A stretch of DNA of 6,898 nucleotides from the NCBI GenBank assembly GCA_938044295.1, contig CALIRC010000070.1:1-6898 (forward strand), written 5' to 3'. A program made the position numbers and the translations under genes. This stretch comes from Minisyncoccota bacterium. GTDB taxonomy: Bacteria > Patescibacteriota > Minisyncoccia > Moranbacterales > GCA-2747515. The notes beneath the pieces were generated by a model, which ran no database searches, was not told the DNA's origin, and saw only the letters and a program-made list of their open reading frames with translations. Each line of letters starts with the position of its first letter. The stretch's first letter is position 1. Shown piece by piece: positions 5,662 to 6,898 of the stretch.

Positions 5662-5908
5662 AAATTTTTTTATAATTTAGTGGAGGTGCGCATGTGCACA
5701 AACTCTAATTGATCTCATCATACCACAATAAGACAAAAGCGGTTAAATGAAATATTCTGCGGTAAGGTTGTAAGTGAAAATAAGAGGTACGCACATTACA
5801 CATATAGCAAAAAGGTGGTTAGCATGTGGAAAGTTTCAAATACAATTATGTAGCTTCTCTTGCAGGTATGAAATTGAGTGTATAGATGCAATAAATAGTT
5901 CAATGGTA
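5662..5908. other. Intergenic region between two minus-strand genes
   Basis: These 247 nt separate the stop of the beta-propeller gene from the start of the pilin-like gene. The end near 5661 holds the A/T-rich -10 candidate and an imperfect palindrome (GTGCGCATGTGCAC, 5687-5700). I find no stem followed by a T-run on the minus strand that would terminate the beta-propeller transcript, and no credible gene; a plus-strand GTG-initiated frame from 5774 runs into the neighbouring gene antisense and looks spurious. Confidence 0.55.
5669..5679 (-). promoter_or_regulatory. Candidate -10 region for the pilin-like/M15-like gene
   Basis: Read on the minus strand, TATAAA (5669-5674) ends 7 nt before the ATG at 5661, and an alternative TAAATT lies at 5674-5679. 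Either would give a transcript with no leader or one of only a few bases, the same arrangement as at the operon start (463-468). No clear -35 is seen; TTGTGC (5696-5701) is the best partner for TAAATT with a 16-nt spacer. On the plus strand the same A/T block contains TATAAT (5671-5676), so direction is not certain. Confidence 0.35.
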
Positions 5909-6898
5909 CTAAAGGATATTGAGGCGGTAAAGACTGCCATCACCACGATTAATAAAGTAAAGAATATCTTCTTCAGGGCTTAAAAAGAGGTTTGTAGCAT
6001 CTAGTTGCGTGGGAAGCTCATCAAGATTTATGATGCGGCTTTTTTTTCCAGATGTCACATCTACTTTCCAAAAAGTATCACGCGTTACAAAAGTACCATC
6101 ATGATATTCATTTGGCAACACACTACCTGCAGGGATATTTGTAGGCTGCGCATAATAGATGGTTTTACTGTCTTGACTCCAGAGAGTTTTCGAGACAAAT
6201 GTTGGAATGTTGAGATTCTGAAGTGCGGCGCCATCACGATTCATGATCGATAGAGCAATTTTACTGCCATCGACATCACTGATTGCGCTAATGAGAACCT
6301 TTTTCCCATCCGGTGAAAAAAGATAGTCCGCACCATAGGATCCGCTATGGATCATTTTGGGGTCACCAGGACTGACCGTACTAACAGTGTAAAGCTCCGA
6401 GGCAGTATTTGCATCTGGTTCAGACCAATAAGCAGCTAAAAGAGAATGCGGAATTTCTACAAATTCAACACGGCGAAAGGGAAGATCAGCAAGCTTTTTT
6501 GTTTGTGCACGTGAAATTGTATCAAGGACAAGTGCACGTTCCTTAGTTTCCTCAGAGTACTGTTTATAGAGCACGCGATTATCTTTACCAGACCATTGGA
6601 TAAAGTCAGGAGAAAAGTCCAAGAGAAAGGAGCGTTGATTTGTTATGTCAAGATGGTAGTGTGTATTTTTTTTTGTAGTATAAAGAACAGAGGATGGATC
6701 TGGTGACCAGTTGACACGTGCGACATTCCCGATGCCAGGATTAAAAATTTCTCGTGGAGTGGAGCCATGAGTGCTCATTTCCATGACGGTGCCAGATTGT
6801 TTACTGACATAGTAAATCGTGTCTTGATTGGCAAGAGCAGCGCTCAGAACTGGTTCACGAGAAATACGTGTAATCTTACTCACGCTAGCAGATGGTTC
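5909..6898 (-). CDS. PD40/TolB-like beta-propeller protein, 3' part (5' end outside the window)
   Basis: The frame is open from the right window edge to a TAG at 5909-5911, giving 329 visible residues. A GTG at 6881-6883 could be called a start, but five more in-frame codons (EPSAS) reach the edge without a stop and read like the end of a low-complexity linker, so the true start probably lies outside. The protein shows repeated beta-propeller blades with the PD40 signature: VNWSPDPSSVLYT, LFSPDGKKVLIS, LWSQDSKTIYYAQ and LFLSPEEDILYFINRGDGSLYRL. Such proteins in Patescibacteria commonly have an N-terminal membrane anchor and an extracytoplasmic propeller of unknown ligand. No enzymatic motif is seen. 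It is on the same strand as the pilin-like gene but 247 nt upstream of it, so co-transcription is uncertain. Confidence 0.8.
   Translation of the reverse strand, partial: EPSASVSKITRISREPVLSAALANQDTIYYVSKQSGTVMEMSTHGSTPREIFNPGIGNVARVNWSPDPSSVLYTTKKNTHYHLDITNQRSFLLDFSPDFIQWSGKDNRVLYKQYSEETKERALVLDTISRAQTKKLADLPFRRVEFVEIPHSLLAAYWSEPDANTASELYTVSTVSPGDPKMIHSGSYGADYLFSPDGKKVLISAISDVDGSKIALSIMNRDGAALQNLNIPTFVSKTLWSQDSKTIYYAQPTNIPAGSVLPNEYHDGTFVTRDTFWKVDVTSGKKSRIINLDELPTQLDATNLFLSPEEDILYFINRGDGSLYRLNIL

Noticed and set aside
5774..5983. Plus-strand GTG-initiated frame of 69 codons in the gap between the minus-strand genes
   Set aside because: It lacks a ribosome-binding site, has no recognisable motif and its last third runs antisense into the beta-propeller gene.
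1..6898. CRISPR array, insertion sequence, tRNA or attachment site
   Set aside because: No regularly spaced repeats, transposase motifs, terminal inverted repeats or tRNA cloverleaf were seen on either strand.

Overview
The window most resembles a member of the Candidate Phyla Radiation (Patescibacteria, Parcubacteria-like). This is inferred from gene content: a T4SS-pilin-like two-helix membrane domain followed by a Cys-rich exported region, tandem WbbL-like glycosyltransferases, tandem O-antigen ligase/polymerase-like proteins, a PD40-type beta-propeller, tightly overlapping genes and almost no Shine-Dalgarno sequences. TGA acts as a stop: two genes end in TGA and reading through the second would invade the next gene. 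This argues against the code-25 lineages (Absconditabacteria, Gracilibacteria). No rRNA or marker gene is present, so placement stays tentative.

Layout. Positions 1-57 hold the last 18 codons of an unrecognised plus-strand gene, followed by a clear rho-independent terminator (104-128). A gene-poor stretch (129-475) holds two inverted repeats and, at its right edge, a consensus -10 box only 7 nt before the next start codon. Positions 476-4571 are a four-gene plus-strand operon: GT2 glycosyltransferase, second GT2 glycosyltransferase, O-antigen ligase/polymerase-like membrane protein, and a second such protein. Successive genes overlap by 38, 4 and 41 nt. The operon meets, tail to tail with a 16-nt gap, a minus-strand gene (4588-5661) for an exported membrane-anchored protein. 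That protein has a T4SS-pilin-like N-terminal half, a linker rich in cysteines and a C-terminal domain resembling M15 zinc peptidases. After a 247-nt gap comes the 3' part of a minus-strand beta-propeller gene (5909 to the window edge).

Working together. The four-gene operon fits assembly of a surface polysaccharide or glycan-decorated surface. The two glycosyltransferases would add sugars at the cytoplasmic face, and the two polytopic proteins would polymerise the chain or transfer it to an acceptor outside. The minus-strand genes encode cell-envelope proteins and may simply be neighbours. The most unusual item is the apparent join of a pilin-like membrane hairpin to a peptidoglycan-peptidase-like domain.
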